Assembly (NCBI GenBank): GCA_014204635.1
Contig: JACHLS010000009.1
Coordinates: 124,001 to 188,000, forward strand
Reading direction: 5' to 3'
Source: Sporosarcina luteola
Lineage (GTDB): Bacteria; Bacillota; Bacilli; Bacillales_A; Planococcaceae
Length of the DNA stretch: 64,000 bases
Part shown: positions 8,586 to 18,714 of the stretch, piece after piece
Layout: each line of letters starts with the position of its first letter
Numbering within the stretch: the first letter of the stretch is position 1
Notes under the pieces: generated by a model
Seen by the model: only the letters and a program-made list of their open reading frames with translations
Database searches by the model: none
What the model was told of the DNA's origin: nothing
Translations under genes and position numbers: made by a program

Positions 8586-9404
8586 TTACTGTTTTAATAG
8601 TTTTACATACTCCCCAAAGATCGTATGTGTAAGTCTTATTTTAGAAGATTCGATATCTAGTATAACCGCATGAAGATTTTTATCCTGACCTGCATTGACT
8701 GAAACTGTATTTCCTATTTCTTCGTACCATTTACCCGTTATTCTTGGTGATTCATGAATATGCCCATGCAACGTTACAAGTGGCTGTTCCTGAATTATCT
8801 TATTTCGGAGTGCTTGACTGCCAACAGATTGACCGTTTTGAAGAACATCTAAAATCCCACCACTAGGTGGAATATGAGTTACCCATATAGAATTCGTTAA
8901 ACAAAAAGATTCCAATTCTTCTTCTATACTAGGTAATTGGTGTAAATAATCGTCAGATACCGGAACTGGTTTACCATGATCCAAAATATAGGAAGAAGAC
9001 TGCTTTACATAATCCGCTTTCAAGTCTAGTCGTTCGAAATTTTTCATTTTAAAAGGACTTGGTGTAATGAATGGACATCCAAACGAAGGTATATTCGAAC
9101 CAATGTACAGGGGCTGTGAGTTAAGAAAGTTAAACTTTTCTAGTTGCAGGTTTTGTTTCAGCTCCTCAAAGACCTCAGCTATATCTGTATTTCCCGCTAT
9201 TAAAGAAACGGGGATCTTTATTGACTTTAAGTAAGGAATCAAAAAATCGTGTAAGAAAAGAAGCTGATCCTCCTTGAGTCTTGAATGTTCAAATAAATCC
9301 CCTCCTAAAATAAGCTCATCAGCATTCTCTCTATATATAAGTTCATTCAATTCGTGGTAAAGTTCCTTATTACTATGTAAATCAGATGCATAAACTATCC
9401 TCAT
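8586..9404 (-). CDS. Calcineurin-like metallophosphoesterase, AT-rich
   Basis: 272 residues with the metallophosphoesterase motifs in order: SDLH (about 8-10), GGDLFE (33-37), GNTD (71-74), THIPPSGGILD (about 176) and GHIH (about 214). GNTD replaces the classical GNHD/E, a variation known in related small phosphoesterases. Substrate unknown. Its base composition is visibly more AT-rich than that of its neighbours, and it interrupts the yqhQ-lipM order known from B. subtilis, which suggests later acquisition. It stands alone with AT-rich flanks. The start follows an AAGGAG site. Confidence 0.85.
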   Translation of the reverse strand: MRIVYASDLHSNKELYHELNELIYRENADELILGGDLFEHSRLKEDQLLFLHDFLIPYLKSIKIPVSLIAGNTDIAEVFEELKQNLQLEKFNFLNSQPLYIGSNIPSFGCPFITPSPFKMKNFERLDLKADYVKQSSSYILDHGKPVPVSDDYLHQLPSIEEELESFCLTNSIWVTHIPPSGGILDVLQNGQSVGSQALRNKIIQEQPLVTLHGHIHESPRITGKWYEEIGNTVSVNAGQDKNLHAVILDIESSKIRLTHTIFGEYVKLLKQ

Positions 9405-9819
9405 TTCATTAAACTCCTTTATCCATTTTATGATTTTAAAATAAAACTTTGTCAGATAATATATGTATGTAAAGCTAATGTAATAATAGAAGGGCTTGAT
9501 ATCGTTAAAAAATAAAGAAATATATTGATTGTAAAGTCATCTGATTCACAATTTCCAAGTCTTTTTTGTCTTCCCCTACTTTTCATGTGTTGGTTGGCCT
9601 AGTGAAGAAACATCTAGATTTGTCATCTACGGCTAATAGCTATACCTGCGTCTTGTCAAAGCCATTCTGTCAGCTATCCTTTTTTTCTGAAAAGACAAAA
9701 ACAACCTCTTTGGTCGAGAATACCAAAGAGGTTGTTTTTAATCAAACTTCACTTTAAACACTCGATCTTTTTATAAAAATCGATTGCTGTCGTTAATCCT
9801 TACTTGCTTGATATAACTT
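9405..9819. other. Intergenic region, 415 bp, AT-rich
   Basis: It holds the probable promoter of the phosphoesterase gene near 9405-9480 (no convincing hexamer pair) and one perfect inverted repeat near the nrdJ side. A short plus-strand frame (9566-9757) has no ribosome site and runs through that repeat. I see no gene. Confidence 0.6.
9699..9742 (-). terminator. Bidirectional-looking terminator downstream of nrdJ
   Basis: AAAACAACCTCTTTGGT and ACCAAAGAGGTTGTTTT form a perfect stem with T runs on both strands. It lies about 80 bases past the nrdJ stop and is its likely terminator. Confidence 0.85.
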
Positions 9820-12384
9820 TTAGAGGCCACATTTTAATTGTGCATTGCAATTGGTGCATGTGTTGCAGCCACCGATTTCCTCTACTGTCCCTTGTCGGCA
9901 TACCGGGCATGTGTCTCCGATTTCCGAACCGATTGTGACATTGGTAGAACGTAAATCTTGAATCGTGTTGATGAGCACAACTTTTCGTTGCTCGACAACT
10001 TCCTCCTCCATCGGTGTTGATTCCATCACATTCTCTTCCGCTTTCAAAGTCAGTACTTGTGAGTCGCGGCTGCCGTCGACATAAACGGTTCCGCCTTTGG
10101 CTCCCCCTCTGTACAAACGTTCATAGACACTCTCCACCTGCTTCACGCTGTATCCTCTTGGTGCATTCACCGTTTTGGAAATGGAGCTGTCAATCCAGCG
10201 TTGAATAATGCATTGGACATCGGCATGCGCTTCCGGGGAAAGACTCATGGAAGAAACAAACCAAGCCGGCAAATGCTCCGGATCTGTTTCTGGATTCCGT
10301 TTCAAATATTCTTCCACAATATTGGCTTTCACCTCGATGAATTTTCCGAGACGTCCGCTCCGGTAATAAGTAAAGGAGAAATAAGGCTCCAGTCCTGTCG
10401 ACACTCCGACCATTGTTCCCGTGGATCCAGTCGGTGCCACTGTCAGTAGATGGGAGTTCCGAATACCATGTTCCAAAACAGCTTGACGAATGTCCTCTGG
10501 CATTTTGTTCATATAACCTGTGGAGATAAACGCTTCACGCAATGCCTTCGTCTCCGCCTCATCTTTACCGATCAGGAATGGGAAGCTTCCCTTTTCCTTG
10601 GCGAGTTCGATGGATTCGCGGTACGCTGTTGTCGCAATTGTCTCAAACACTTTATCCACCAGTTCATTGCCTTCCGGGGATCCGTATTCTTTTTCACAAT
10701 AAATCAACAGATCGGCTAGACCCATAACTCCAAGTCCGACACGACGCTCCCCAAGGGCTTGTACTTTATTCTCTTCCAGGAAGTATGGCGTGGAGTCGAT
10801 GACATTATCCTGCATCCGGACGCCAACACGGACTGTTTCTGTTAATTTATCATAATCAACTGTCTTCGTTTCCTTATCGGTCATTTCCGCCAAGTTGACC
10901 GCAGCCAGATTACAGACTGAATACGGCGCAAGAGGCTGTTCCCCACAAGGATTTGTCGCGACGACTTGCTGGCCGTACGCTTTTGCATTCGTCTCGTTAT
11001 TCGCATTGTCAATGAAGAAGATTCCAGGTTCCGCGGAATACGTCGCGCAGACGTTAATTAAATCCCAAAGCGCGCGCGCTTTGATGGTCCGGTAGACACG
11101 CACTTCATGTCCCTGTCTTTCCCATTCCCGTACATCGCCTACCTTGTGCCATTGCTCATTGTAGATTTCCATTTCTTCCGGTGAATAATTTTCCACCGCC
11201 GGGAAGCGAAGTTCAAAATTGGCATCTTCTTCAACAGCTTTCATGAAGTCATCCGTCAACGTCACAGAGATGTTCGCACCTGTCAAAAATTCGGGATTAT
11301 GGACTGTGTATGTACCGCCGTCCCGGAGTTTCATTTCCGCATCCCGCAAGATCGCTTCATTAAAACCACCCATGCCAGGGATTGTCCGATAGTTAAGGAT
11401 GCCTTGATACATCGCTTCCTCTTGAGTAGTCAATGGTTTGAATTTCAGTTTCTCGTTTGCCAGCTTTTTAATCAACTCTTCTTCCGTATTTTCCAATAGA
11501 TAGCGGAGAATGCGTGGATTCTGCATTTTCGAGATGATGAATTCGCAAATATCTGGATGCCAGTCGGCAAGCATGATCATCTGGGCCCCTCGTCTGGAAC
11601 CGCCTTGTTCAACCAAGTGCGTCAACTTTGCGATGTCATCCAACCAGGAGACTGAACCTGATGACTTCCCGTTTACTCCGCGCGCCAACGTGTTGCGCGG
11701 ACGAAGCGTCGAACCGTTTGTCCCGACACCACCGCCGCGGCTCATGATTTCCATCACTTGTTTGCGGTGATCCGAGATCCCTTCACGGGAATCGGGTACA
11801 AACGGCATGACGTAACAGTTGAAAAAGGTTACTTCTGTATCCGAACCTGCACCATATAAAACGCGTCCCGCAGGAACAAAATTCATCTTGGATAATTGTT
11901 CGTAAAATAACTCAAATGATTGCTTCCGCTTTTCTTCAGTTGTTTCGGCTGCAGCCAGTCCGGTCGCATTCCGTTTGGCAATTTGCTCATAGTACACTTC
12001 CAGGGGCTTCTCAATGACATCAAGCGGCCTTGTAACGACACCTTTCTCCTGTTCCGCCGGATCATCAATAGAAGAACGGTATTCGCTCTCAATCCAGATA
12101 TCCGCCTTGCCGGCTTGAGGATCCAATCCAACGACAAATCCTAAGCCTCGTGCGGGAAATTTCGGATCTTCCTTCACCGTCAAAACGACAAAGTCGCCTA
12201 CTTTCAACGTCTTCTTCTCTGTATCCTTGAAAGAATATCTATCTATCATGACAAGTCGTGAAACACCGCTATGTTCGATTTTCATATCATCCGTAATCGG
12301 GTGGACCTGAGGAAATTTTGCAATATCTGCATTTAATTGTGCCTTGTCCAGTTTCGGTTCGTCATGCTTTGAAACAATGACCAT
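9820..12384 (-). CDS. nrdJ: Adenosylcobalamin-dependent (class II) ribonucleotide reductase
   Basis: Makes deoxyribonucleotides using coenzyme B12 rather than a tyrosyl-radical subunit, so it works with or without oxygen. The 854 residues include the N-terminal FNCYV and GGVGTNGSTLRPRN motifs, the active-site loop NPCGEQPLAPYSVCNLAAVN, the GLGVMGLADLL and APTGSTGTMVGVSTGLEP elements, and a C-terminal four-Cys cluster (CPVCRQ, CNTCTNC) ending CGL. I chose the ATG at 12384, preceded by AAGGAGG; the frame extends 30 codons upstream without homology. Single gene between terminator and promoter. No cobalamin riboswitch is visible in its leader. It is not part of the B. subtilis locus. Confidence 0.95.
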   Translation of the reverse strand: MVIVSKHDEPKLDKAQLNADIAKFPQVHPITDDMKIEHSGVSRLVMIDRYSFKDTEKKTLKVGDFVVLTVKEDPKFPARGLGFVVGLDPQAGKADIWIESEYRSSIDDPAEQEKGVVTRPLDVIEKPLEVYYEQIAKRNATGLAAAETTEEKRKQSFELFYEQLSKMNFVPAGRVLYGAGSDTEVTFFNCYVMPFVPDSREGISDHRKQVMEIMSRGGGVGTNGSTLRPRNTLARGVNGKSSGSVSWLDDIAKLTHLVEQGGSRRGAQMIMLADWHPDICEFIISKMQNPRILRYLLENTEEELIKKLANEKLKFKPLTTQEEAMYQGILNYRTIPGMGGFNEAILRDAEMKLRDGGTYTVHNPEFLTGANISVTLTDDFMKAVEEDANFELRFPAVENYSPEEMEIYNEQWHKVGDVREWERQGHEVRVYRTIKARALWDLINVCATYSAEPGIFFIDNANNETNAKAYGQQVVATNPCGEQPLAPYSVCNLAAVNLAEMTDKETKTVDYDKLTETVRVGVRMQDNVIDSTPYFLEENKVQALGERRVGLGVMGLADLLIYCEKEYGSPEGNELVDKVFETIATTAYRESIELAKEKGSFPFLIGKDEAETKALREAFISTGYMNKMPEDIRQAVLEHGIRNSHLLTVAPTGSTGTMVGVSTGLEPYFSFTYYRSGRLGKFIEVKANIVEEYLKRNPETDPEHLPAWFVSSMSLSPEAHADVQCIIQRWIDSSISKTVNAPRGYSVKQVESVYERLYRGGAKGGTVYVDGSRDSQVLTLKAEENVMESTPMEEEVVEQRKVVLINTIQDLRSTNVTIGSEIGDTCPVCRQGTVEEIGGCNTCTNCNAQLKCGL

Positions 12385-12417
12385 GCTTGCGTCCTCCTTA
12401 ATCGTTATCCAATAAAC

Positions 12418-12429
12418 ACAACATGTTGT
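12418..12429. promoter_or_regulatory. 12-bp palindrome upstream of nrdJ
   Basis: ACAACATGTTGT is a perfect dyad about 34 bases before the nrdJ start, next to AT-rich promoter-like sequence. It is a possible operator. It does not match the NrdR box closely, so the regulator is unknown. Confidence 0.3.
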
Positions 12430-12552
12430 ATTATGTATATAACCTAATCTACTACATCTTGAAACTACGTTCAACGCAGAAAAATTTTCTCACAATTAAA
12501 AAGCTGATAATGTCGGTATCCGTCGTTTAAAAATGAAACGAAAGTCGGATTC

Positions 12553-13389
12553 TCACTTCCGATACGTCCAAGAATCTGCCAAATATTTCGTTCGTTCGAT
12601 CTCTTGCACATACTCAAGTTGCAAAGGAGTAAGAACCAATGGTTCAAGCGTCATTTCCAAAGCGGATTCAAACCCTCTAGCAAAGGCAGGAATACACTCT
12701 TCGACTGTAATCGGCCGGTTGGCCAATCGATCGATTGCTACCGCTTTTTCAGGTAATCCTTTTCGCATCCTGTCTCGTGCATCTTCCGTTTCAAATTTGA
12801 ATAACGAGACGAGTTTTTCTTCATCCAAGCTGAGAAGGATAGCACCGTGTTGCAATATAACCCCTTTTTGGCGGGTTTGTGCACTGCCTGCCACCTTTTT
12901 CCCTTCCACGACCAACTCGTACCAGCTAGGCGCATCAAAACAAACCGCGCTTTTCGGTTTGCGCAGCCTTTCATTTTGCTCCTCGGTGACCGGTACGGAA
13001 AACTCGGCTTTCAACCCAAGATTCTGAAACCCCTTCAACAGTCCGCCGGAAATGACCCGATAAGCTTCTGTCACCGTCTCAGGCATGTCCTCATAATCTT
13101 CCCGCACGATGACGCTATAAGTCAGTTCGTGTTCATGCAGAACGCCTCTTCCGCCTGTTGGCCGTCTGACGAAGCCGAGGTTATGCCGCTTTACAGCTTC
13201 CATATCAATTTCCTTTTCTACACGCTGGAAATACCCAATCGACAACGTAGCGGGCTCCCATTCGTAAAAACGCAAGACCGGGCCGATCTCCCCTTTGCTA
13301 TGCCAATCAAGCAGCGCTTCATCGAGCGCCATGTTATAAGATGGTGAACACTTTCCAGAATTAATGAAATGCCATACCTCTTTTTCCAT
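12553..13389 (-). CDS. lipM: Octanoyltransferase LipM
   Basis: Transfers octanoyl from acyl-carrier protein to GcvH, the first step of lipoate assembly in Bacillus-type organisms. The 278 residues are nearly collinear with B. subtilis LipM. Motifs include [18 protein letters not shown], catalytic Cys in [13 protein letters not shown], and the lysine in [14 protein letters not shown]. The ATG at 13389 follows a GGGAAGGGGAA site; the longer frame adds ten unconserved residues. Its product serves the glycine cleavage H protein, and the gcv operon lies just beyond yqhL. Confidence 0.96.
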   Translation of the reverse strand: MEKEVWHFINSGKCSPSYNMALDEALLDWHSKGEIGPVLRFYEWEPATLSIGYFQRVEKEIDMEAVKRHNLGFVRRPTGGRGVLHEHELTYSVIVREDYEDMPETVTEAYRVISGGLLKGFQNLGLKAEFSVPVTEEQNERLRKPKSAVCFDAPSWYELVVEGKKVAGSAQTRQKGVILQHGAILLSLDEEKLVSLFKFETEDARDRMRKGLPEKAVAIDRLANRPITVEECIPAFARGFESALEMTLEPLVLTPLQLEYVQEIERTKYLADSWTYRK

Positions 13390-13541
13390 ACCGATTCCCC
13401 TTCCCTTTCTAGTCAACACTTGCCGACCAAATAGCCGTAAGCTCCATTGCTTTCGAGCAGCGGGAACCTAACTTCCACCGGTCGGCGGAAATAAAAAATG
13501 CTTGCCGATTCAATACAACGAATTTCATTTTATCATTCTCG

Positions 13542-13570
13542 TTGAACATGTGCTACTTAATCTTTATAAT
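13542..13570 (+). promoter_or_regulatory. Sigma-A promoter of yqhL
   Basis: TTGAAC (13542-13547), a 17-base spacer, and TATAAT (13565-13570), about 30 bases before the yqhL GTG start. Confidence 0.8.
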
Positions 13571-13600
13571 GGACTTATAGAAAGAAAGGGGAAAATTGAA

Positions 13601-13978
13601 GTGGATTTATATATCTTAGGGGCGGTCGTCCTTCTCCTCATCCTCTATATCATCGTCACGATGGTACGTTTGCGGAAAGCGGTCACGAACTTGACACAAG
13701 AGGATTTTATCAACGGGTACCGAAAATCACAGCTTATCGATGTACGCGAACCGAAAGAGTTTGAAGCGGGGCACATTCTGGGAGCGAGGAATATTCCATA
13801 TTCCCAATTCCGTCAGCGTTATAAAGAAATTCGTCCTGACAAACCGGTTTATCTTTATGATCAAAATGGGGGTAAAAGCGCACGGGCCGCTCTGTTCTTG
13901 AAAAAGAAAGAATACACTCAGCTGTTCCACCTCCAAGGCGGCTTCCGTACATGGACAGGCAAAATAAAAAGCAAATGA
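13601..13978 (+). CDS. yqhL: Membrane-anchored rhodanese-like protein YqhL, catalytic Cys replaced by Asp
   Basis: 125 residues: one N-terminal membrane helix (about 3-20) and a single cytoplasmic rhodanese domain with LIDVREPKEFEAGHILGARNIP and LQGGFRTWTGKIK. In the active-site loop, where the family has YLYCQN, this protein reads YLYDQNGGKSARA (codon GAT), so the sulfur-carrying cysteine is absent and sulfurtransferase activity is unlikely. It may bind a ligand or partner instead. I chose the GTG at 13601 behind AAAGGGG; upstream in-frame codons overlap the promoter. Divergent from lipM. Confidence 0.9.
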   Translation: MDLYILGAVVLLLILYIIVTMVRLRKAVTNLTQEDFINGYRKSQLIDVREPKEFEAGHILGARNIPYSQFRQRYKEIRPDKPVYLYDQNGGKSARAALFLKKKEYTQLFHLQGGFRTWTGKIKSK

Positions 13979-13982
13979 CGAT

Positions 13983-14011
13983 AAAGTTCTTCCTTCGGGA
14001 GGGGCTTTTTT
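13983..14011 (+). terminator. Terminator after yqhL
   Basis: An imperfect stem around a TTCG tetraloop (CTTCC-TTCG-GGAGG with GCTT extension) is followed by TTTTTT. Confidence 0.7.
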
Positions 14012-14564
14012 CTATTGCCTGCGGGTTACCCGTCAAGCTGTAGATTAATTCTTTTCCAAGCAGGTTGGCAGGCCAGAGACTATGAAGATTGTCCAACTGG
14101 AATAACATGGTGCTTTCTTTAGCCTTTTATAATACAGTGCCAACTATTGCTTCGATTTTATAATGAAGCATTTAGTTGTTGTTTGGATTAAAAAGCGGAA
14201 CGTCTTGTATTCACAGGACAAGCCATTTTGGAGAACGGAATCTATGGCCAAAAGCGAAGCATGGAGAGCACTGAGCTGAATAGCCTCTACAAACAGCATA
14301 GCTGGAAGGTCAAACAACGTCCGTAGAAACGTCTCTGCCGTCGCGAAGGGCAACACCTTAATAAACTGCAATGTAAAGGTATACAGAAAAACGACTGGAC
14401 TACAGGCAAGTAAGTAGCCGTCTAGAATGGGAAGGAATCGTTCGAAGATGAGAGACATGCGTCAAAGATTGAAAATCATATGTCCAACAGTTGAAAAACA
14501 TTTTTGATTCAAATAATCTTGCTGCACCCATTCAATCAAAAGTAAACAAACTAGAATCCACAGC
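14012..14564. other. Gene-poor region between yqhL and gcvPB
   Basis: About 550 bases without a convincing gene. A 104-codon minus-strand frame (14144-14458, starting MSLIFERFLPILDGYLL) has hydrophobic stretches but no ribosome site and no recognisable family. It could be chance, a remnant, or a lineage-specific membrane protein. Short A/T-rich TATAAT-like strings occur near 14126 and 14170 without matching -35 elements. Nothing else is supported. Confidence 0.4.
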
Positions 14565-14611
14565 AAAAAACTGTACGCAGATTGTTTGTAAACAAGCAAT
14601 CGGCGTACAGT
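14565..14611 (-). terminator. Terminator of the gcv operon
   Basis: Minus strand ACTGTACGC and GCGTACAGT enclose an inner GATTGCTTG/CAAACAATC helix, followed by TTTTTTG. It starts about 15 bases after the gcvPB stop. Confidence 0.85.
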
Positions 14612-14626
14612 CCATACCTCTTTGAA

Positions 14627-16108
14627 TTACACGTTAACGAGTTCCTCTTCTTTTTCCTTATAGCGAAGTACCGGGTGCCGTGCTGCTTTTGTTTCATCCA
14701 AACGGTTCACAACCGTTGTATGCGGCGCTTCTTGAACGATTTCCGGCGTTTCTTTCACTTCCTTGGCAATTTGAATCATCGCATCAATGAAGGAATCGAG
14801 AGTCTCCTTTGATTCAGTTTCCGTCGGTTCGATCATCATGCCTTCCTCAACATTAAGCGGGAAATAGATGGTCGGCGGATGATAGCCAAAGTCAAGCAGA
14901 CGTTTCGCCATATCAAGTGTGCGTACACCGAGTTTCTTTTGACGACGGCCCGATAAGACAAACTCATGCTTACAATGTTGCGGATATGGCAGATCAAAAT
15001 AAGGCTCCAACCGGCGCATCATATAGTTAGCGTTCAGTACCGCATACTCCGTAACAGCTTTCAAGCCATCCGGTCCCATGGAGCGGATGTACGTGTAGGC
15101 ACGCAGGTAAATGCCGAAGTTGCCATAGAATGGTTTCACACGGCCGATTGATTGCGGACGGTTATACTCAAATGTATAGCGTTCCCCTTCTTTGACAAGA
15201 ACCGGCTTTGGCAAAAATGGAGCCAAATCCGCTTTCACTCCGACCGGACCTGAACCTGGTCCGCCGCCGCCGTGCGGGCCCGTGAATGTCTTGTGCAAAT
15301 TCAAGTGTACGGCGTCGAAGCCCATATCCCCTGGGCGCGCTTTAGCCATAACTGCGTTCAAGTTGGCGCCGTCGTAATACAATTTGCCCCCGACTCCATG
15401 AACGATTTCAGCCATTTTTAAAATATCTTCTTCAAAAAGTCCGAGTGTATTCGGATTTGTTAACATGAGAGCGGCTGTATCATCGCCTACCTTGGATTTT
15501 AAATCCTCGATATCCACCAGTCCGTTGTCGTTCGACTTAACGGTAATTGTATCAAAACCAGCAACCGTGGCGGATGCGGGGTTCGTGCCGTGAGCGGAGT
15601 CCGGTACTAACACTTTTGTCCGGTTGAAATCGCCGTTTGCCTCATGGTATGCACGGATCATCATGAGAGCCGTCCATTCACCGTGGGCACCTGCTGCCGG
15701 TTGAAGTGTTACTTCATCCATGCCCGTTATTTCAGAAAGATGTTCTTGCAGGTCATACATGATTTCCATCGCGCCTTGAACAGTGGATTCTTCCTGCAAC
15801 GGATGGATATTCGCAAATCCTGATAGCCGTGCAACTGCTTCATTAATTTTCGGATTGTACTTCATTGTACAAGATCCAAGCGGATAAAACCCGGTATCTA
15901 CGCCGTGGTTCCGATTGGAAAGCGCAGTATAGTGACGCATAATATCAAGCTCTGATACTTCCGGCAGTGCCGCTTCCTCAGAACGGATGTAGGCTTGAGG
16001 CAACAGGTTTGCCAAGTCGACTTCCGGTACATCCAACTCAGGGAGGCTATAACCGATCCGTCCCTCTTTCGATACTTCAAAAATCAGCGGTTGATTTTCA
16101 TTACGCAT
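14627..16108 (-). CDS. gcvPB: Glycine dehydrogenase (decarboxylating) subunit 2
   Basis: PLP-bearing half of the split P protein of the glycine cleavage system, which decarboxylates glycine and passes the aminomethyl group to lipoylated GcvH. The 493 residues include [18 protein letters not shown] and the PLP lysine at about residue 273 in [16 protein letters not shown]. It overlaps the end of gcvPA by eight bases, in the order gcvT-gcvPA-gcvPB seen in B. subtilis. Controlled by the upstream glycine riboswitch and followed by a terminator. gcvH is not in the window. Confidence 0.97.
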   Translation of the reverse strand: MRNENQPLIFEVSKEGRIGYSLPELDVPEVDLANLLPQAYIRSEEAALPEVSELDIMRHYTALSNRNHGVDTGFYPLGSCTMKYNPKINEAVARLSGFANIHPLQEESTVQGAMEIMYDLQEHLSEITGMDEVTLQPAAGAHGEWTALMMIRAYHEANGDFNRTKVLVPDSAHGTNPASATVAGFDTITVKSNDNGLVDIEDLKSKVGDDTAALMLTNPNTLGLFEEDILKMAEIVHGVGGKLYYDGANLNAVMAKARPGDMGFDAVHLNLHKTFTGPHGGGGPGSGPVGVKADLAPFLPKPVLVKEGERYTFEYNRPQSIGRVKPFYGNFGIYLRAYTYIRSMGPDGLKAVTEYAVLNANYMMRRLEPYFDLPYPQHCKHEFVLSGRRQKKLGVRTLDMAKRLLDFGYHPPTIYFPLNVEEGMMIEPTETESKETLDSFIDAMIQIAKEVKETPEIVQEAPHTTVVNRLDETKAARHPVLRYKEKEEELVNV

Positions 16109-17447
16109 GAAGGGCCTCCATTTCCTGCACTAGCGCATCAATTTCTTCTTTCGTCCGTTGTTCCGTCACAGCAATCAATGTGTGGTTAGCAAGTTCCGAG
16201 TACGTAGAACCAAGATCATAACCACCAATTATTCCTTTTTGGAACAATTGTTCATTCACTTCTGCTACCGGCTTTTTCACATCGACAACAATTTCATTAA
16301 AATGGATATCGCCGAATTTTACGTCAAAGCCTGCTTTCTCGAATGCCTCTTTCGCATATCTTGTTTTTGCAATGTTTTGATACGCGATTTCCTTAACACC
16401 CACTTTTCCGAGCGCTGTCATCGCAACAGAAGCGGCAAGAGCGTTCAGGGCTTGGTTAGAACAAATATTAGATGTCGCCTTATCACGGCGGATATGCTGC
16501 TCACGGGCTTGAAGTGTAAGAACATATCCTCGTCTGCCGTCTTCGTCTGTCGTCTCGCCGACTAGACGTCCAGGCACTTTTCTCATCAACTTTGTAGTTG
16601 TGGCAAAGAACCCGCAGTGCGGACCGCCGAATTGTTCAGGAATGCCGAACGGTTGGGCATCACCGACTGTAATATCTGCACCGAGTTTGCCTGGCGGCGT
16701 TAGTACGCCAAGTGCAAGCGGGTTAGAGGAGACAATGAAAAGCCCGCCATGATCATGGGCGATTTTTCCGATCTGCTCAATATCTTCGACCTGGCCGAAA
16801 AAGTTCGGATATTGGACAAGCACTGCCGCCGTATCGCCGTCGATTAGCTGTTCCAATTTTTCTAGATCCGTCACGCCGTTGGTTTGTGGAATGGTGACCA
16901 CTTCAATGAATTGTCCCGCTGCATATGCATCCACTACGTCTCTCGCTTCCGGGTGAACCGTTGCAGAAACAAGCAGTTTCTTGCGACGTGTATGGCCAGC
17001 TGCCAGCGTGCCTGCCTCAGCCAATGCCGTTCCGCCATCATACATGGAGGAGTTTGCGAGATCCATGCCTGTCAATTCACAGATCATCGTTTGGAATTCA
17101 AATATCGCCTGTAATTCCCCTTGGGAAATCTCCGGCTGATAGGGCGTGTAGGCTGTATAAAATTCTGAACGGGAAATGACATGGTCGACGATAATCGGTT
17201 TATAGTGATCGTAAACGCCAGCGCCTAGAAACGACGTATAGTGGCGTGAATCGGCATTTTTACTTGCCAATTGCGCCAATTCTTTCATCAAGGCCGTTTC
17301 AGATTTTGCAGGTTTGATATTCAACTCGCCTTTAAACCTTACTTCTTCCGGAATATCTTCAAACAATTCATCCACAGTTGCGATGCCGATAGCCGCAAGC
17401 ATTTCGTCGCGGTCCGTTTCCGTCATCGGAATATAACGATGCTTCAT
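16101..17447 (-). CDS. gcvPA: Glycine dehydrogenase (decarboxylating) subunit 1
   Basis: Structural partner of GcvPB in the heterotetrameric P protein. The 448 residues are nearly collinear with the B. subtilis protein, with conserved [35 protein letters not shown] and [23 protein letters not shown] chose the ATG at 17447 ([10 protein letters not shown]), which matches family N-termini. The ribosome site GAGGGG is slightly far, and an ATG seven codons upstream is an alternative. It lies 25 bases after gcvT. Confidence 0.96.
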   Translation of the reverse strand: MKHRYIPMTETDRDEMLAAIGIATVDELFEDIPEEVRFKGELNIKPAKSETALMKELAQLASKNADSRHYTSFLGAGVYDHYKPIIVDHVISRSEFYTAYTPYQPEISQGELQAIFEFQTMICELTGMDLANSSMYDGGTALAEAGTLAAGHTRRKKLLVSATVHPEARDVVDAYAAGQFIEVVTIPQTNGVTDLEKLEQLIDGDTAAVLVQYPNFFGQVEDIEQIGKIAHDHGGLFIVSSNPLALGVLTPPGKLGADITVGDAQPFGIPEQFGGPHCGFFATTTKLMRKVPGRLVGETTDEDGRRGYVLTLQAREQHIRRDKATSNICSNQALNALAASVAMTALGKVGVKEIAYQNIAKTRYAKEAFEKAGFDVKFGDIHFNEIVVDVKKPVAEVNEQLFQKGIIGGYDLGSTYSELANHTLIAVTEQRTKEEIDALVQEMEALHA

Positions 17448-17472
17448 ATCTACAAATCCCCTCTTCATTTTA

Positions 17473-18570
17473 TTATCTTTTATAAAATGGTGTTGCGATG
17501 ACAACCGCTTTTAGACGTTTCGATCGAATTTCGATTTCAATTTCGTTGCCTATTTCGGCTTGCGAGGAAGCAACGAGGGCAAAACCGATATTCTTTTTCA
17601 ATGTTGGTGACTGTGTACCCGTTGTCACTTCACCGATTTCCTGATCACCGTTAAACACTTTATAACCAGTACGCGGAATCCCTTTATCGATCATTTCAAT
17701 GCCGACAAGCTTTCTGGAGAGGCCTTGTTCTTTTTGGGACGCTAACGCTTCCTTGCCGATAAAATCGGAATCTTTGTTCACTTTTACAACAAATCCCAGA
17801 CCCGCTTCCAGAGGAGAGATGTCTTTGGATAATTCTTGGCCATAGAGGGGCAAGCCGGCTTCAAAGCGCAATGTATCACGCGCTCCTAACCCTGCTGGAA
17901 GAACCCCTTCCTCTTTTCCAGCTTCAAGAATAGCCGGCCATAGAGCCGCAACCGTGCTCGGTGAGCCGTACAGTTCAAATCCATCTTCTCCGGTATAACC
18001 GGTTCTGGAGAGGAGCACCTCATGTCCAGCCACTTTAACACCTTCCTTAAAGCGGAAAAACTTAATTTCATCCAACGGCTGGTCCGTCAACTTTTGCAAG
18101 ATTTCCTGTGCTTTTGGTCCTTGAAGAGCCAACAAGCCATAATCGTTTGATCTATTCTCAATATGAACGTTTTCTGTTGCATGTTTTTTCATCCACTCGA
18201 CATCTTTGTCGATATTAGACGCATTGACGACTAGCAAGTAATCGTTTTCCGCTCTCTTATAAATGAGAAGATCGTCTACTGTGCCGCCGTCTTCATAACA
18301 CATGGCCGTATATTGAGCCTGCCCGTCTTTCAACTTGGAAACATCATTTGTTACAAGCTTCTGAAGAAATGCGAACGCGCCTTCCCCGGAAACGAACACT
18401 TCCCCCATATGAGACACATCAAACAGACCGGCTTGCGTTCGGACCGCTTCGTGTTCTGCTTTAATGCCCGAAAATTGAACAGGCAGTTCCCAGCCGCCAA
18501 AATCAATTGTTTTGCCTCCATACTCTGCGTAAGTGTCGAAAAGGGCCGTACGTTTTAAAGTTTCAACCAT
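17473..18570 (-). CDS. gcvT: Aminomethyltransferase (glycine cleavage T protein)
   Basis: Releases ammonia from aminomethyl-GcvH and transfers the one-carbon unit to tetrahydrofolate. The 365 residues match family length, with the N-terminal folate-binding module ([31 protein letters not shown]), [10 protein letters not shown] and [15 protein letters not shown]. First gene of the gcv operon, downstream of the tandem glycine riboswitch. Starts at the ATG at 18570 behind a GGGGGAA site. Confidence 0.97.
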   Translation of the reverse strand: MVETLKRTALFDTYAEYGGKTIDFGGWELPVQFSGIKAEHEAVRTQAGLFDVSHMGEVFVSGEGAFAFLQKLVTNDVSKLKDGQAQYTAMCYEDGGTVDDLLIYKRAENDYLLVVNASNIDKDVEWMKKHATENVHIENRSNDYGLLALQGPKAQEILQKLTDQPLDEIKFFRFKEGVKVAGHEVLLSRTGYTGEDGFELYGSPSTVAALWPAILEAGKEEGVLPAGLGARDTLRFEAGLPLYGQELSKDISPLEAGLGFVVKVNKDSDFIGKEALASQKEQGLSRKLVGIEMIDKGIPRTGYKVFNGDQEIGEVTTGTQSPTLKKNIGFALVASSQAEIGNEIEIEIRSKRLKAVVIATPFYKR

Positions 18571-18674
18571 GCCAATTTCCCCCTAGTCTAATAGTAAAAT
18601 AGAGCTCCGATTTATACAGGCTTTCCCGTTAATCAGTGTGCAAGCATTCTGCTGAAAGTCCGCAGAGCCGCACG

Positions 18675-18714
18675 AAAAAAAGACAGAAGTTCCCTATGAA
18701 AAGGAACCTCTGTC
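18675..18714 (-). terminator. Expression-platform terminator of the glycine riboswitch
   Basis: Minus strand GACAGAGGTTCC pairs with GGAACTTCTGTC and is followed by TTTTTTT. Its 5' arm adjoins the second aptamer, so glycine binding can compete with terminator formation. Confidence 0.88.

Noticed and set aside
8586..9404. GNTD in the phosphoesterase as a missing catalytic residue
   Set aside because: Related small metallophosphoesterases also vary at this position, and all other ligands are present.
9566..9757. 63-codon plus-strand frame
   Set aside because: No ribosome site; its end is the inverted repeat that forms the nrdJ terminator.
12385..12552. Cobalamin riboswitch before nrdJ
   Set aside because: I looked for the B12-box core and folding context and did not find it; only the short palindrome is present.
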